Below, one piece after another: positions 44,176 through 53,661 of a stretch of DNA of 64,000 nucleotides (position 1 is the first letter of the stretch; every line of letters begins with the position of its first letter). The notes beneath the pieces are model-generated. The model saw nothing but the letters and a program-made list of their open reading frames with translations. It was not told the origin of the DNA and did not search any database. The position numbers were made by a program, and so were the translations under genes. The stretch is taken from assembly GCA_019119685.1 (NCBI GenBank), contig DWWN01000047.1, positions 25,631 through 89,630 of the forward strand. The letters run 5' to 3'. The stretch comes from Candidatus Faecalibacterium faecigallinarum (GTDB taxonomy: Bacteria; Bacillota; Clostridia; Oscillospirales; Ruminococcaceae).

Positions 44176-45252
44176 TCACCCTCCCTGCGGCTGGTAGGCT
44201 TCCACGCCGCACTGTGCAAAACTGTAGCTCTCGGCATACACCGCCCGGGCCATGTCCCACAGGGGGATGGAGGCCACCGCGCCGGTGCCCTCGCCCAGGC
44301 GCATCCCCGCCGTGATGAGGGGCTTTTTGCCCAGCGCATCCAGGACAGCGCGGCCTGCCGGCTCGGCCGAAACGTGGCTGGCAAAGACGGCTTTGGCCGC
44401 GCCAGGGCAGAGCCGGACCGCGCACAGCGCCGCCACCGTGCTGATGAGCCCGTCGGCCAGCACCGGCACCCGGCAGGCCGCCCCGCCCAAAAACACCCCG
44501 CACAGCCCCGCCAGATCGAAGCCGCCCACCTTGGCCAGAACGTCCAGCGGGTCGGCAGGGTCGGGGCGGTTGACTGCCAGCGCCTTTTGGATGGCGGACA
44601 CCTTGCGGGCCAGCCCCGCGTCGGACAGGCCGGCCCCCCGCCCGGTGAAGTCCTCCGCCGGACGGCCCAGCAGGGCGCAGGCCACTGCCGCCGAAGTGGT
44701 GGTGTTGCCGATGCCCATTTCGCCGGTGGCCAGCAGCCGGACCCCAGCCGCAGCCTGGCGGGCCGCCAACGCCGCCCCGGTCAGGACGGCCTGTTCGGCC
44801 TGGGCGCGAGTCATGGCGGGGCCGGCGGTGATGTCGCCGGTGCCGTTGCCCACCCGGCAGGAGAGGATGCCCTCCACCGGGGAAAAGTCGAGGATGCCCA
44901 TGTCCACCGGCACCACCTCGCAGCGGGCGGTGCGGGCCATCCGGCAGACCGGGCTCTGCCCTGCCGCCAGCCCGCGGGCCACCGCCGCCGTGGCCTCTGG
45001 GCCGGTCTGGGTCACGCCCTGGGCTACCACCCCGTTGTCGGCGCAGAGGACCAGTACCGCACGGCGGTCAAAATCCAGCTCCGCGCTGCCGGTGAGGGCG
45101 GCGGCGTCCTCCAGCATGGTCTCCAGCAGGCCCAGGCTGCCCAGCGGATGGGCCAGCGAGGCCCAGCGCCGGTGGGCTTCCCGGCGGGCAGCCTCGTCCG
45201 CCGGGGCCGAAGCCGCCCTGCAGAGGGCGGCGATGGTATCAAACTGCTGCAT
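44176..45252 (-). CDS. cobT: Nicotinate-nucleotide-dimethylbenzimidazole phosphoribosyltransferase
   Basis: Makes alpha-ribazole phosphate from nicotinate mononucleotide and a benzimidazole base. 358 residues. HPLGSLGLLE at the start, LCADNGVVAQGVTQTG (P-loop-like), GEMGIGNTTTSAAV, and the catalytic glutamate in RLGEGTGA near the end. It overlaps cbiA by 14 bp. No base-synthesis genes are in the window. Confidence 0.96.
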   Translation of the reverse strand: MQQFDTIAALCRAASAPADEAARREAHRRWASLAHPLGSLGLLETMLEDAAALTGSAELDFDRRAVLVLCADNGVVAQGVTQTGPEATAAVARGLAAGQSPVCRMARTARCEVVPVDMGILDFSPVEGILSCRVGNGTGDITAGPAMTRAQAEQAVLTGAALAARQAAAGVRLLATGEMGIGNTTTSAAVACALLGRPAEDFTGRGAGLSDAGLARKVSAIQKALAVNRPDPADPLDVLAKVGGFDLAGLCGVFLGGAACRVPVLADGLISTVAALCAVRLCPGAAKAVFASHVSAEPAGRAVLDALGKKPLITAGMRLGEGTGAVASIPLWDMARAVYAESYSFAQCGVEAYQPQGG

Positions 45253-46600
45253 GATGGTTTTCCTTTCTGTATGCCGCGGCGGCGTCCACAAAGCGGGCGG
45301 CCAGCTCGGGCCGGCCTGCCCAATAGAGGTGCGGGAACGCCGCGTACAGCCTGGCCGACACAAAGCCGCACCGCCAGGCCCGGCCGTCCGGCTTTTGGGC
45401 CGCCAGGGCCGCGCCGGGGCAGGTGCTGTCCCAGTGGTGGAACTCGTGGGCCGGGACAGCCTCCCCCTTGCGGAACAGGAGGCTGTCCTCCTCCGCCGTC
45501 AGGCTGGCATAGCCGAAGCGGACCAGCCCTCTGGCGGCAAAGCCCTCCCCCGGCAGGACGCCCGCCATCGGCCAGCGCTTTCCTTCCTCGTCGGCCAGGG
45601 CCTGCCCCAGATAGAGGAAGCCCCCGCACTCGGCCACCGTGGGCATCCCGCTTTGCACCGCCGCCGCAACGGCGCGGCGCATGGGTCGGTTCTGGCTCAG
45701 AGCGCCGGCGTAAAGCTCCGGGTAGCCCCCCGGCAGATAGAGCCCGCCGGCTGCGGGCAGGGCAGTGTCTTTCAGCGGGCTGAAAAAGACGCATTCGGCC
45801 CCCGCCGCCCGCAGGGCGTCCAGACTTTCGGGGTAGCAAAAGCAGAAGGCCGCGTCCCGCGCCACCGCGATCTTTGCCCTGACCGGCGGCAGGGCTTCCG
45901 CCGCGGCCTCGGGCGCCGGGCGGCGGCAGAGGTCCAGCAGGCGGTCCAAACTGGCGTTTGCTTCCAGCGCGTCCGCCAGGGCGTTCAAACGCCCGGACAG
46001 ATTGTCGATCTCGGCGGCGGTGTACAGCCCCAGATGCCGGCTGGGCAGGCGGGCTTCTTCCAGCCGGGGCAGACAGCCGATGACCGGCAGGCCCGTCTCC
46101 CGCTCCAGCAACGGGGCCAGACGCGCCGCGTAGCCGGGCGAACATTCATTCAGGAGGATGGCCGCCAAATGGCTGTCGGGACGGAAGGCGCGCAGCCCCC
46201 GGATCTGGGCTGCCAGCGTCAGGCTGGCCCCGCCGGGGCGCACCACCAGCAAAACCGGCAGGCCCAGGGTATCGGCCACCTGCCAGGCGCTGGCCGCATC
46301 GGTGAGGGCCGCGCCGTCGTAATAGCCCATGACGGCCTCTACAACGGCTGCCCCGTGCCCCGCCAGATGCCGGGCGTAGAGCTGCCGCAGTCGGGCGGGC
46401 CGGGTCAAAAACAAATCCAGGTTGCAGCTGTCCACCCCCAGCGCGGCCCGGTGGAACATGGGGTCGATGTAGTCGGGCCCGCACTTGAAGGCGCAGGGGG
46501 CCAGCCCACGGCGGCGCAGAGCGGTCAGCAGGGCGCAGGCCGCCGTGGTCTTGCCGCTGCCCGACGCCGGGGCCGCCACCATGATTTGAGGCAGGTTCAT
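45239..46600 (-). CDS. cbiA: Cobyrinate a,c-diamide synthase
   Basis: Glutamine- and ATP-dependent amidation of the a and c side chains of (cobalt-)cobyrinate. 453 residues. P-loop VAAPASGSGKTT at 8-19, CGPDYIDPMFH, VVEAVMGYYDGA, and a C-terminal glutamine amidotransferase (TVAECGGFLYLG with Cys; late EFHHWD). The start ATG overlaps the cbiET stop. Confidence 0.96.
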   Translation of the reverse strand: MNLPQIMVAAPASGSGKTTAACALLTALRRRGLAPCAFKCGPDYIDPMFHRAALGVDSCNLDLFLTRPARLRQLYARHLAGHGAAVVEAVMGYYDGAALTDAASAWQVADTLGLPVLLVVRPGGASLTLAAQIRGLRAFRPDSHLAAILLNECSPGYAARLAPLLERETGLPVIGCLPRLEEARLPSRHLGLYTAAEIDNLSGRLNALADALEANASLDRLLDLCRRPAPEAAAEALPPVRAKIAVARDAAFCFCYPESLDALRAAGAECVFFSPLKDTALPAAGGLYLPGGYPELYAGALSQNRPMRRAVAAAVQSGMPTVAECGGFLYLGQALADEEGKRWPMAGVLPGEGFAARGLVRFGYASLTAEEDSLLFRKGEAVPAHEFHHWDSTCPGAALAAQKPDGRAWRCGFVSARLYAAFPHLYWAGRPELAARFVDAAAAYRKENHHAAV

Positions 46601-47799
46601 ACCTTCTCCTTTGCTGTGAGGATAAACACCGGGTTCTCGGCCCGCAGCAGGTGCAGGCGGCCGGGGCCCCCGGCATGGGCGGCCGCGATCTGGACGGCAT
46701 CCGCCTTCCGTCCCCGGGCGGCGAAGGCTTCCAGCGCGGCGGCCAGCGTTTCCAGCGCGATGGCGGTCAGACAGACCCGGGCGGCGGGGTTCGCGGCCCA
46801 GACCGCGTCCAAAATGGGCCCCAGCTCTCCCCCTGTGCCGCCGAGAAAAACGGCGTCGGGAGCGGGCAGGCCCGCGAGCGCCTGCGGCGCGCTGCCCTGC
46901 ACCACCCGGACGTTCCAGCCGCCCAGACGGCGGCGGTTTTCTTCCAGGACGGCGCAGGCGGCGGGCAGGCGCTCCACCGCCCAGACCGGGGCCCCTCCGT
47001 TGGCATAGGCCATTTCCAGGCTGACGCTGCCCGTCCCGGCCCCCACGTCCCAGACTGTCTCGCCGGGGCAAAGGGCCAGCTGGGCCAGCACCTGGGCCCG
47101 GATGGCCTGCTTGGTCATGGGGATGCCCTCCGCCCGGACGAAGGCGCCGTCGGGCCAGCCGGGGGTCCGGGCCGGCAGGCGGAAGGCCGGCTCAGCCAGA
47201 AGGACCGCCAGCGGCCCGAACTGCGCCCCGGCCGCCTGGGCGGCGGAGCCTGAAAATATCTTTTGGGAGGCAAGGCCGAGGTCCTCCCCCACTGCGACGG
47301 AGAGCCCGCCGAGGCCGGCGTCCGCCAGCTTTTGGCAGAGGGCCGCGGGGCCGCTCTCCCCCACGCCGGTGAGGAAAAAGGCCGGTTTGCCCCCGCAGAC
47401 GGCGGCCACCGGGTCGCAGGGGCGGCCGTGGGCCGAGACCAGTTTCCAGTCCTGCCACGGGCGGCCAAGGCGGGCCGCCAGCAGCTGGACGCTGGACAGG
47501 CCCGGCTGCAGCTCCACCTGCACCTGCCGGCCCCGGAGCCGTTCCAGCAGGGCCGGGGCCCCCGAGTAAAAGCCGGTGTCCCCGCTGTAGAGCACCGCAG
47601 CCGAACAAGCGCCTTCCAAAGCAGATAAAATCTCCTCCGGTTTGACCGCCGGGATGCGTTCCGCCGCAATTTCCGGGGGCAGGGCCTCCAGCAGGCGGCG
47701 GGCTCCCGCCACCCGTTCGGCCCGGCGCAGGGCGTCCCAGCCTTCGGCGGTCAGGGTGGCAGCCGAGGCCCCCATCCCGATCAGGGTGATCTTTTGCAT
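46597..47799 (-). CDS. cbiET: Fused precorrin-6Y/7 methyltransferases CbiE-CbiT (CobL)
   Basis: 400 residues. The N-terminal CbiE (1-190; tetrapyrrole methylase fold, YSGDTGFYSGA, LVSAHGR) methylates C5. The C-terminal CbiT (about 215-400; AdoMet fold VWDVGAGTGSVSLEMA) methylates C15 and decarboxylates the C12 acetate. A natural fusion known as CobL in aerobes, also seen in many anaerobes. It overlaps cbiJ by 19 bp. Confidence 0.96.
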   Translation of the reverse strand: MQKITLIGMGASAATLTAEGWDALRRAERVAGARRLLEALPPEIAAERIPAVKPEEILSALEGACSAAVLYSGDTGFYSGAPALLERLRGRQVQVELQPGLSSVQLLAARLGRPWQDWKLVSAHGRPCDPVAAVCGGKPAFFLTGVGESGPAALCQKLADAGLGGLSVAVGEDLGLASQKIFSGSAAQAAGAQFGPLAVLLAEPAFRLPARTPGWPDGAFVRAEGIPMTKQAIRAQVLAQLALCPGETVWDVGAGTGSVSLEMAYANGGAPVWAVERLPAACAVLEENRRRLGGWNVRVVQGSAPQALAGLPAPDAVFLGGTGGELGPILDAVWAANPAARVCLTAIALETLAAALEAFAARGRKADAVQIAAAHAGGPGRLHLLRAENPVFILTAKEKV

Positions 47800-48539
47800 G
47801 GGTCCACCGCCTTTCTGCAGGCGTCCAGGGCCTGCTCATAGGATAAGCCGTCTGTTTCTTCCTCCGGCCGGCGGATGACCACCAGCCGCGCCCCGGCGGC
47901 GCGGGCGGCGGCGGCCTTTTCGGCAAAGCCGCCGGGGGCCCCGCCGTCCTTGGTGACGAACCAGCGGGCCCCGTACTGCTTCAGCAGCGCCTCGTTCAGC
48001 GCCTGGGTGAAGGGCCCCTGCATGGCGATGATGTTGCGGGCCGGGATGCCCGCCGCCGCACAGGCGTCGAGGGCCGCGTGGGTGGGCAGCACCCGGGCAA
48101 ACAGCCGCGCCCCACCCAGATGCGCAAAGGCGGGCAGCTCCTTCATGCCGGTGGCCAGCAGGACGCCGCCCTCGGTCCCTTCCAGCAGGCGGGCCGCCGC
48201 GGGGGCGTCGGGGGCGGTCAGGGCGTCCCCGGGCAGGGGGCTGGCCGGCCGCAGCAGCCGCAGATACCCCACCCCCGCCAGGGCGCAGGCCTCCCGGATG
48301 TTCTCGCTGGCCTGCCGGGCGTAGGGGTGGGTGGCGTCCACGCAGAGCGCCGCCCCTCTCAGCAGGGCGGCCATCTCCCCGGCCTCCATCCGGCCGGTGT
48401 GGACGGCAAGGCCGGGGGCCGTCCCCTGCTCCGCCGCGCCGTATTCGGTGGCGACGCAGACGGTGACGGCCACGCCTTCGGCGGCGAGCTGATGGGACAG
48501 CCGCCGGCCCTCGGTGGTGCCGCTGAAAACGACGATCAC
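47781..48539 (-). CDS. cbiJ: Cobalt-precorrin-6A reductase
   Basis: NAD(P)H reduction of the corrin macrocycle. 252 residues. VVFSGTTEGRRLSHQL at the start, CVDATHPYARQASENI (conserved THPYA) and FVTKDGGAPGGFAEK near 195. It overlaps cbiH at its start (ATGA). Confidence 0.95.
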   Translation of the reverse strand: MIVVFSGTTEGRRLSHQLAAEGVAVTVCVATEYGAAEQGTAPGLAVHTGRMEAGEMAALLRGAALCVDATHPYARQASENIREACALAGVGYLRLLRPASPLPGDALTAPDAPAAARLLEGTEGGVLLATGMKELPAFAHLGGARLFARVLPTHAALDACAAAGIPARNIIAMQGPFTQALNEALLKQYGARWFVTKDGGAPGGFAEKAAAARAAGARLVVIRRPEEETDGLSYEQALDACRKAVDPCKRSP

Positions 48540-49267
48540 TTTTTGTACCCCCGCGGGGTGATGAGCCTGCCGCGCTCCATCCGGGTGGAGGACGCCCCCA
48601 CAAAGACGGTGGTGAACATATCCACCTCTGCCTCCTGCAGCTGGGCCAGCGTCAGCAGACAGGTGGTCTGGCCGGCCCGGCCGATGTTGCGCACCCAGCC
48701 GCAGGGGGTGTCCGGGCTGCGCCCTGCCTCCAGCAGGATGCCGCAGGCGCGGCGCAGGGTGTCCTTCCGGCGGCGGGAAGCGGGGTTATACAGGCAGAGG
48801 ACAAAGTCCCCCGCCACAGCCGCCCGCAGCCGCTTTTCGATGACCTGCCAGGGGGTCAGCAGGTCGGACAGGGAGACGGTGCAGAAATCGTGTCCCAATG
48901 GCGCGCCCAGCACCGCGGCCCCGGCCAGGGCCGCCGTCACGCCGGGGATCACCTCCACATCCACCTCCGGGTAAGAGGCCGCCAGCTCCAGCAGGGGCGA
49001 GGCCATCCCGTAGACCCCCGCGTCCCCGCTGCACACCATGGCGGTGGTCCGGCCCTCGTTGGCCAGTTCCAGCGCCATGGCGCAGCGGTCCAGCTCTCTG
49101 GTCATGGGGGTGGACCGCAGTTCCTTGCCGGGGGTCAGGGGCGCGATGAGGTCCAGATAGACCGTGTACCCGCAGATCACCTCGGCTTCTTCCAGGGCGG
49201 CCCGGGCCGCGGCGGTCATCCCATAGGCGCCGCCGGGGCCAATGCCGATCACATATACTTTCTTCAT
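48536..49267 (-). CDS. cbiH: Cobalt-precorrin-3 C17-methyltransferase
   Basis: 243 residues, tetrapyrrole methylase fold. VIGIGPGG at the N-terminus, VCSGDAGVYGMASPLLE (SAM loop), VIPGVTAA, and SRRRKDTLRRA. It performs ring contraction together with CbiG in the anaerobic route. ATG 49267 overlaps the cbiG stop. Confidence 0.95.
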   Translation of the reverse strand: MKKVYVIGIGPGGAYGMTAAARAALEEAEVICGYTVYLDLIAPLTPGKELRSTPMTRELDRCAMALELANEGRTTAMVCSGDAGVYGMASPLLELAASYPEVDVEVIPGVTAALAGAAVLGAPLGHDFCTVSLSDLLTPWQVIEKRLRAAVAGDFVLCLYNPASRRRKDTLRRACGILLEAGRSPDTPCGWVRNIGRAGQTTCLLTLAQLQEAEVDMFTTVFVGASSTRMERGRLITPRGYKK

Positions 49268-50259
49268 TCCGTCCAGTTCCAATCCGGCCCAAAGGCCCTT
49301 GCGGCCAGGGCCAGCGTGACGCCGCCCCCGGCCTGTTTGCCCACGAGCAGCGCCCCGCCCTCTGCCCCGCAGACGGCGGCCCGCTCGCATACGTTATCCA
49401 CCCCCACCGTCTGCGCCACAAAGGCCGATGGGGTAAACCGGCCCGGCGCCTGTGCCAGCCGGGCCGCGGTGTATGTCTCCAGCGGCCAGCCGTGGGCCGC
49501 GCAGAACGCCAGCAGCCCCGGCTCGCCGGCCTTGCGGTCGATGGTGCACACCTTGCAAATGCTCTTGACGCAGAGCTTTTCCCGCTCGAGCAGGGCGGCC
49601 AGCGCTTCTTCCAGCGCGGCAGCAGGGATGCCCCGGCGGCAGCCCACCCCCAGCGCCAGCACCCGCGGCGCCAGCCAGAGGGCCGGGCCGGGGTCCGTGA
49701 GGGTCAGCGCCGCGCTGCAGCCGGCTTTGTCCGCCGTCAGGGCCACCCCGGCGGGGGGCGTCCCGGCGATGGGCCAGTCGCTGTACAGCCGGAGGGTCCG
49801 GCCCGCCAGCAGTGCCGCCGAGACGTCTTTGATCTTGTGGACATCGGCCACGGCGCAGCCCTGGCGGCGGGCCCAGTCGTCGATGGGGAACAGCCCCCCG
49901 GCGTCGGTGGCCGTGGTCAGGACCGGCTGCGCCCCGCACACGCTGCCGATGGCGCGGGCCAGGGCGTTGGCCCCGCCCAGGTGCCCCGACAGCAGGGGGA
50001 CGGCCCAGGTCCCCTGCTCATCCACCGCCACCACGGCGGGGTCGGTCTCCTTGCTGCAAAGGCAGGGGGCCACCGCCCGCACCGCGATGCCGCAGGCCCC
50101 CACATAGACAAGGCCCGCGCCGGTGCGGAAATGTTCGTCCGTCCAGCCGCGCAGGGTGACGGGGCCGCCGCAGCGGACTGCCTCGCCTCCGAGGGCCCCG
50201 GCCAGCTTTTGGGCCAGGGCCAGCCCCCGGGCGCTGAAGGCCAGATAATACAGCTTCAC
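49264..50259 (-). CDS. cbiG: Cobalt-precorrin-5A hydrolase
   Basis: Opens the delta-lactone and expels acetaldehyde, the anaerobic-route marker step. 331 residues. Central LSGHLGGANALAR near 92-104, VHKIKDVSAAL, and the C-terminal CbiG domain LALGVGCRRGIP with SICKVCTIDRKAGEPGL. Confidence 0.95.
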   Translation of the reverse strand: MKLYYLAFSARGLALAQKLAGALGGEAVRCGGPVTLRGWTDEHFRTGAGLVYVGACGIAVRAVAPCLCSKETDPAVVAVDEQGTWAVPLLSGHLGGANALARAIGSVCGAQPVLTTATDAGGLFPIDDWARRQGCAVADVHKIKDVSAALLAGRTLRLYSDWPIAGTPPAGVALTADKAGCSAALTLTDPGPALWLAPRVLALGVGCRRGIPAAALEEALAALLEREKLCVKSICKVCTIDRKAGEPGLLAFCAAHGWPLETYTAARLAQAPGRFTPSAFVAQTVGVDNVCERAAVCGAEGGALLVGKQAGGGVTLALAARAFGPDWNWTE

Positions 50260-51014
50260 GCCCGGCCCTCCCGGTATCCGGTGGTAAAGGCGGGGTCGTA
50301 GAGCTTGCTGCGCTCGTAGCCGCCCCGGCCCAGAAAATCCCCCACCAGCACGAGGGCAGTCTTGCGGATGCCGGCGGCGGCCCCGCGCGCGGCCAGGTCC
50401 GCCACCGTACAGCGGACCAGCTTTTCCTCCGGCCAGGTGGCCTTGTACACCAGGGCCGCCGGGGTCTCGGGCGGGTAGCCGCCGGCCAGCAGCTGGGCCT
50501 GGACCTGTTCCAGCATCCCCGCCGACAGGAAGATGACCATCGAGGCCCGGTGAGCGGCCAGCGCGGCCAAACGCTCCCGCTGCGGCACCGGGGTGCGCCC
50601 GGCCAGCCGGGTGATGATGACGCTCTGGCTGACGCCGGGCAGGGTGTATTCCGCCCCGAGGGCCGCAGCCGCCCCGCAGAAGCTGGACACGCCGGGGGTG
50701 TCGTCCCAGAGGATGCCCAGCGCGTCCAGCGCGTCCATCTGCTCTTTGACGGCCCCATAGACGCAGGGGTCCCCGGTGTGCAGCCGGACGGTGTCCACCC
50801 CGGCGGCCTCCGCTTTCTGGACGGCTTCCAGCACCTGCTCCAACGTCATTTCGGCGCTGTTGTAGATGGCGCAGCCGTCCTTCGCCCGGGCCAGCAGGGC
50901 CGGGTTGACCAGGCTGCCGGCGTAGATGATGCAGCCAGCCTGTTCCAGCAGGGCCGCGCCCCGCAGCGTCAGCAGGTCGGGCGCGCCGGGGCCCGCTCCC
51001 ACAAAATGTACCAT
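50256..51014 (-). CDS. cbiF: Cobalt-precorrin-4 C11-methyltransferase
   Basis: 252 residues. FVGAGPGAPDLLTLRG at 4-19, LHTGDPCVYGAVKEQMD, and PGVSSFCGAAAALGAEYTLP match CbiF/CobM. SD AGGAGGG; begins 3 nt after the cbiL stop and overlaps cbiG (ATGA). Confidence 0.96.
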   Translation of the reverse strand: MVHFVGAGPGAPDLLTLRGAALLEQAGCIIYAGSLVNPALLARAKDGCAIYNSAEMTLEQVLEAVQKAEAAGVDTVRLHTGDPCVYGAVKEQMDALDALGILWDDTPGVSSFCGAAAALGAEYTLPGVSQSVIITRLAGRTPVPQRERLAALAAHRASMVIFLSAGMLEQVQAQLLAGGYPPETPAALVYKATWPEEKLVRCTVADLAARGAAAGIRKTALVLVGDFLGRGGYERSKLYDPAFTTGYREGRA

Positions 51015-51016
51015 CC

Positions 51017-51721
51017 TCAGCCCTCCTTCACGATCACGGTGACGAAATAGCCCGCGTCCAGCGCCGCGCCGGCGTCGGGGCCGTCCAGGCCGGACAGGGC
51101 CAGCTCGCCGGGCAGGCCGCAGTTGGCCACCAGCGCGCTGCGCCCGGCCAGCCCCTCGGCCCGCAACGCCTTGAGCACGGCGGGCAGGCGGCGGGCGCTC
51201 TTCATCAAGATTTTGGTCCCCGGCTGGCCGAGGGCGGCGGAAAGGTCCTCCTCCTCGGCGGCGGGGTAGATGTGCAGCGGGGTGTCGATGCCGGTCAGGC
51301 TGGTGTTCAGCCGGGCCGCCGCCGCGCAGAAGCTGGGCACCCCCGCCACCCGGGCGGTGGCAAAGCCCTCGGCCGCCAGCTGTTCCAGCAGATAGGAACA
51401 GGTGGCGTAGATGGACACGTCCCCGATGTTCACCATGGCCACGTCGAGGCCCGCTTCCAGCTTTTGGCGTACCAGCGCCGCGGCCGCCTGCTGGGCCGCT
51501 GCCCGTTTGGCCGGGTCGGGGGACATCGAAAAGTCGAGCGGCAGGATCTCCTTGCCCGCGAGGTCCACCGCCTGCCGGGTGATGTCCAGGGCCACCATCC
51601 TGCCGCCGGCGGTGCGGGGCGCGGCCACCACCGGGCACGCCCCGATGACCCGCGCCGCCTTCAGGGTCAGCAGCTCGGGGTCCCCCGGGCCGACGCCCAC
51701 TGCGTAAAACGTACCACTCAT
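51017..51721 (-). CDS. cbiL: Cobalt-precorrin-2 C20-methyltransferase
   Basis: 234 residues. AVGVGPGDPELLTLKAARV at the start, NIGDVSIYATCSYL and GVPSFCAAAARLNTSL match CbiL/CobI. The start overlaps the cbiD stop. Confidence 0.96.
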   Translation of the reverse strand: MSGTFYAVGVGPGDPELLTLKAARVIGACPVVAAPRTAGGRMVALDITRQAVDLAGKEILPLDFSMSPDPAKRAAAQQAAAALVRQKLEAGLDVAMVNIGDVSIYATCSYLLEQLAAEGFATARVAGVPSFCAAAARLNTSLTGIDTPLHIYPAAEEEDLSAALGQPGTKILMKSARRLPAVLKALRAEGLAGRSALVANCGLPGELALSGLDGPDAGAALDAGYFVTVIVKEG

Positions 51722-52866
51722 TGCCTGTCGTTCCTCCATTGTCCGATCAGTTCCAGGGCGGCGGGGCTGGCGCCCAGCGGCCCGTATTCGTTGGAAAACA
51801 GTTCCACCCCCACCCGGTAAGCCCCTGCGGCCCGCCGCTCGAGGTGGCGCTGGGCCGCCGCCGTCAGGCTGTCGAGGACGGCCGCCCGCAGCCCCGCGGT
51901 ATCCAGCAGGGCGATGCAGGCGTCGGTGGTGGGGGCGTCCAGCAAAGCCCGGCACAGCGCGGTGGACGCCCCGGCCGCGGCGGCGTGGGCGCAGAACAGT
52001 TCGGTGCGGCAGTCGGCGCTGCGGGAGTGGGTGTTCATGATCCCGCCCGCCAGCTTGACCAGCTTGCCGATGTGCCCCACCAAAAGCACCGCGCTGAACC
52101 CCTCGGCGGCCGCCATGTCCAGCGCTTCCCCGATGAAGTTGGAGCACCGGACCACCGGCACGCCCAGCGCGTCGAGGCCGTTTGCGGCCAGAAAATCCGC
52201 CCCGTAGTTGCCGGGGGTCAAGATCAGGCGGCCCTGGGGGCAGGCGCAGAAAGCCTGCCGCAGCTCCACCCCGATGGTGTCCACGATGGCCTGTTCGCTC
52301 ATGGGTTCCACCACCCCCGAGGTGCCCAGGACGGACAGCCCGCCCTCGATGCCAAGCAGGGGGTTGAAGGTGCGGCGGGCCCGCTCGGCCCCGCCGGGGA
52401 TGGAGACGACCACCTCGGCCCCGCCGGCCGCCCCGGCGGCGTCCAGCTCGGCCTGCACCGCCCCGGCGATCATCCGGCGGGGCACCCGGTTAATGGCCGC
52501 GGCCCCCACCGGCTGATCCAGGCCGGGCCGGGTCACGCGGCCCACCCCTTCGCCGCCGTCGATGCGGATCTCCGGCGCTTCGATCCGGCGGACCGCCGCC
52601 CAGACCAGCATCCCGTCGGTGACGTCGGCGTCGTCCCCGGCGTCCTTGCGGACGGCGCAGCGGGCCGTCCCCTCTGCTGCTTCCAGCGCGGCGGGCTCGA
52701 CCTCCACCGGCCAGCCCTTGGGGGTGCGCAGGCAAAGCAAAGCAGGCCGCTGCCCTGTCAGCAGCAGCCTGGCAGCCCCCGCCGCGGCCAACGCCGCACA
52801 GGTGCCGGTGGTGTAGCCGCAGCGCAGCATCTTCTGCCCGCTGCGGATATAGTGTTCAAAAGCCAT
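51718..52866 (-). CDS. cbiD: Cobalt-precorrin-5B C1-methyltransferase
   Basis: 382 residues. LRCGYTTGTCAALAAAGAA at 14-32 is the family signature, with NPLLGIEGGLSVLGTSGVVEPMSE and LVGHIGKLVKLAGGIMNTHSR later. The anaerobic counterpart of CobF-era chemistry and a pathway marker. It is adjacent to cbiK with no intergenic base. Confidence 0.96.
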   Translation of the reverse strand: MAFEHYIRSGQKMLRCGYTTGTCAALAAAGAARLLLTGQRPALLCLRTPKGWPVEVEPAALEAAEGTARCAVRKDAGDDADVTDGMLVWAAVRRIEAPEIRIDGGEGVGRVTRPGLDQPVGAAAINRVPRRMIAGAVQAELDAAGAAGGAEVVVSIPGGAERARRTFNPLLGIEGGLSVLGTSGVVEPMSEQAIVDTIGVELRQAFCACPQGRLILTPGNYGADFLAANGLDALGVPVVRCSNFIGEALDMAAAEGFSAVLLVGHIGKLVKLAGGIMNTHSRSADCRTELFCAHAAAAGASTALCRALLDAPTTDACIALLDTAGLRAAVLDSLTAAAQRHLERRAAGAYRVGVELFSNEYGPLGASPAALELIGQWRNDRQ

Positions 52867-53640
52867 TCAATCAACCAGTTCTTCGCACAGGCGGTCCGCA
52901 TACATCTGCCGGACGGCCTGCTCCGCGGCCAGGCCGTGCAAAACGCACTCCACCTGATAGCCTTCCGCCGCGAGGACGTTCTTCCAACTGTCGGGGCCGT
53001 CCCCGGCCATATCGTTCAGGACGTGGTCCCCAGCGGCCAGCATCAGGGGGGCCAGCTTGACCCGGCTGACGCCGGGCCGGACCGCCAGCTGCCCGCAGAC
53101 TTCCGCCAGGGTGGGCCAGCCTTCCACCGTGCCCACCCGGATATCGGGCCGGCCGGCCAGGTCAAAGACGGCCTGCATGGCCGGATAGACCAGGTTGGCC
53201 CCGGCCGTGGTGCCGTGGCCCATCAGGACAACCGCCTGCCCCTCCTGCGCCGGATACAGCCCGGCCAGGATGCCGGCCAGCTGCCGCACCGCGGCGGTGC
53301 CGTCCAGCAGAGGGCGTCCCACCCGCAGCCGGGCAAAGCCGGACGCCATAGCCCCGGCTTCGGCTTTCAGCTTGTCGTACTCGACGCCGCACAAAAAGTG
53401 GGTGGGCTGGACAAAGACCTCCTCCACCCCGGCGGCTTTCAGGCGGGACAAAGCCCCGGCTACGCTGTCCACCGGCTGGCCCCGTCCGGCCAGGATGCGG
53501 CGGACCATGCCGCTGGTGTACGCCCGGGCCATGGTCCAGCCCGGCGCGGCGTCGGCCAGCGCGGCTTCCAGCGCGGCCAGCTCCTGGGCGGCATGGGGCA
53601 CGGTGGTGCCGAAGCCGGCGGCGAGAAGCGCTTGTTTCAT
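52867..53640 (-). CDS. cbiK: Sirohydrochlorin cobaltochelatase (CbiK)
   Basis: Inserts Co2+ into sirohydrochlorin, committing it to the anaerobic route. 257 residues from M7 of the longer ORF; SD GGAACC is weak. AAGFGTTVPHAA at the start, VQPTHFLCGVEYDKL with the metal histidine, and VLMGHGTTAGAN with a second histidine near 145. The absence of a long signal peptide suggests a cytoplasmic form. First gene of the cobalamin operon. Confidence 0.94.
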   Translation of the reverse strand: MKQALLAAGFGTTVPHAAQELAALEAALADAAPGWTMARAYTSGMVRRILAGRGQPVDSVAGALSRLKAAGVEEVFVQPTHFLCGVEYDKLKAEAGAMASGFARLRVGRPLLDGTAAVRQLAGILAGLYPAQEGQAVVLMGHGTTAGANLVYPAMQAVFDLAGRPDIRVGTVEGWPTLAEVCGQLAVRPGVSRVKLAPLMLAAGDHVLNDMAGDGPDSWKNVLAAEGYQVECVLHGLAAEQAVRQMYADRLCEELVD

Positions 53641-53661
53641 AAAAATGGTTCCTTTCATTCA

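Noticed and set aside
45024-47071. Long minus-strand ORFs overlapping cbiA/cobT in other frames
   Set aside because: Gly/Arg/Pro-rich frame-shift shadows; true genes overlap by only 4-19 bp and carry the catalytic motifs.
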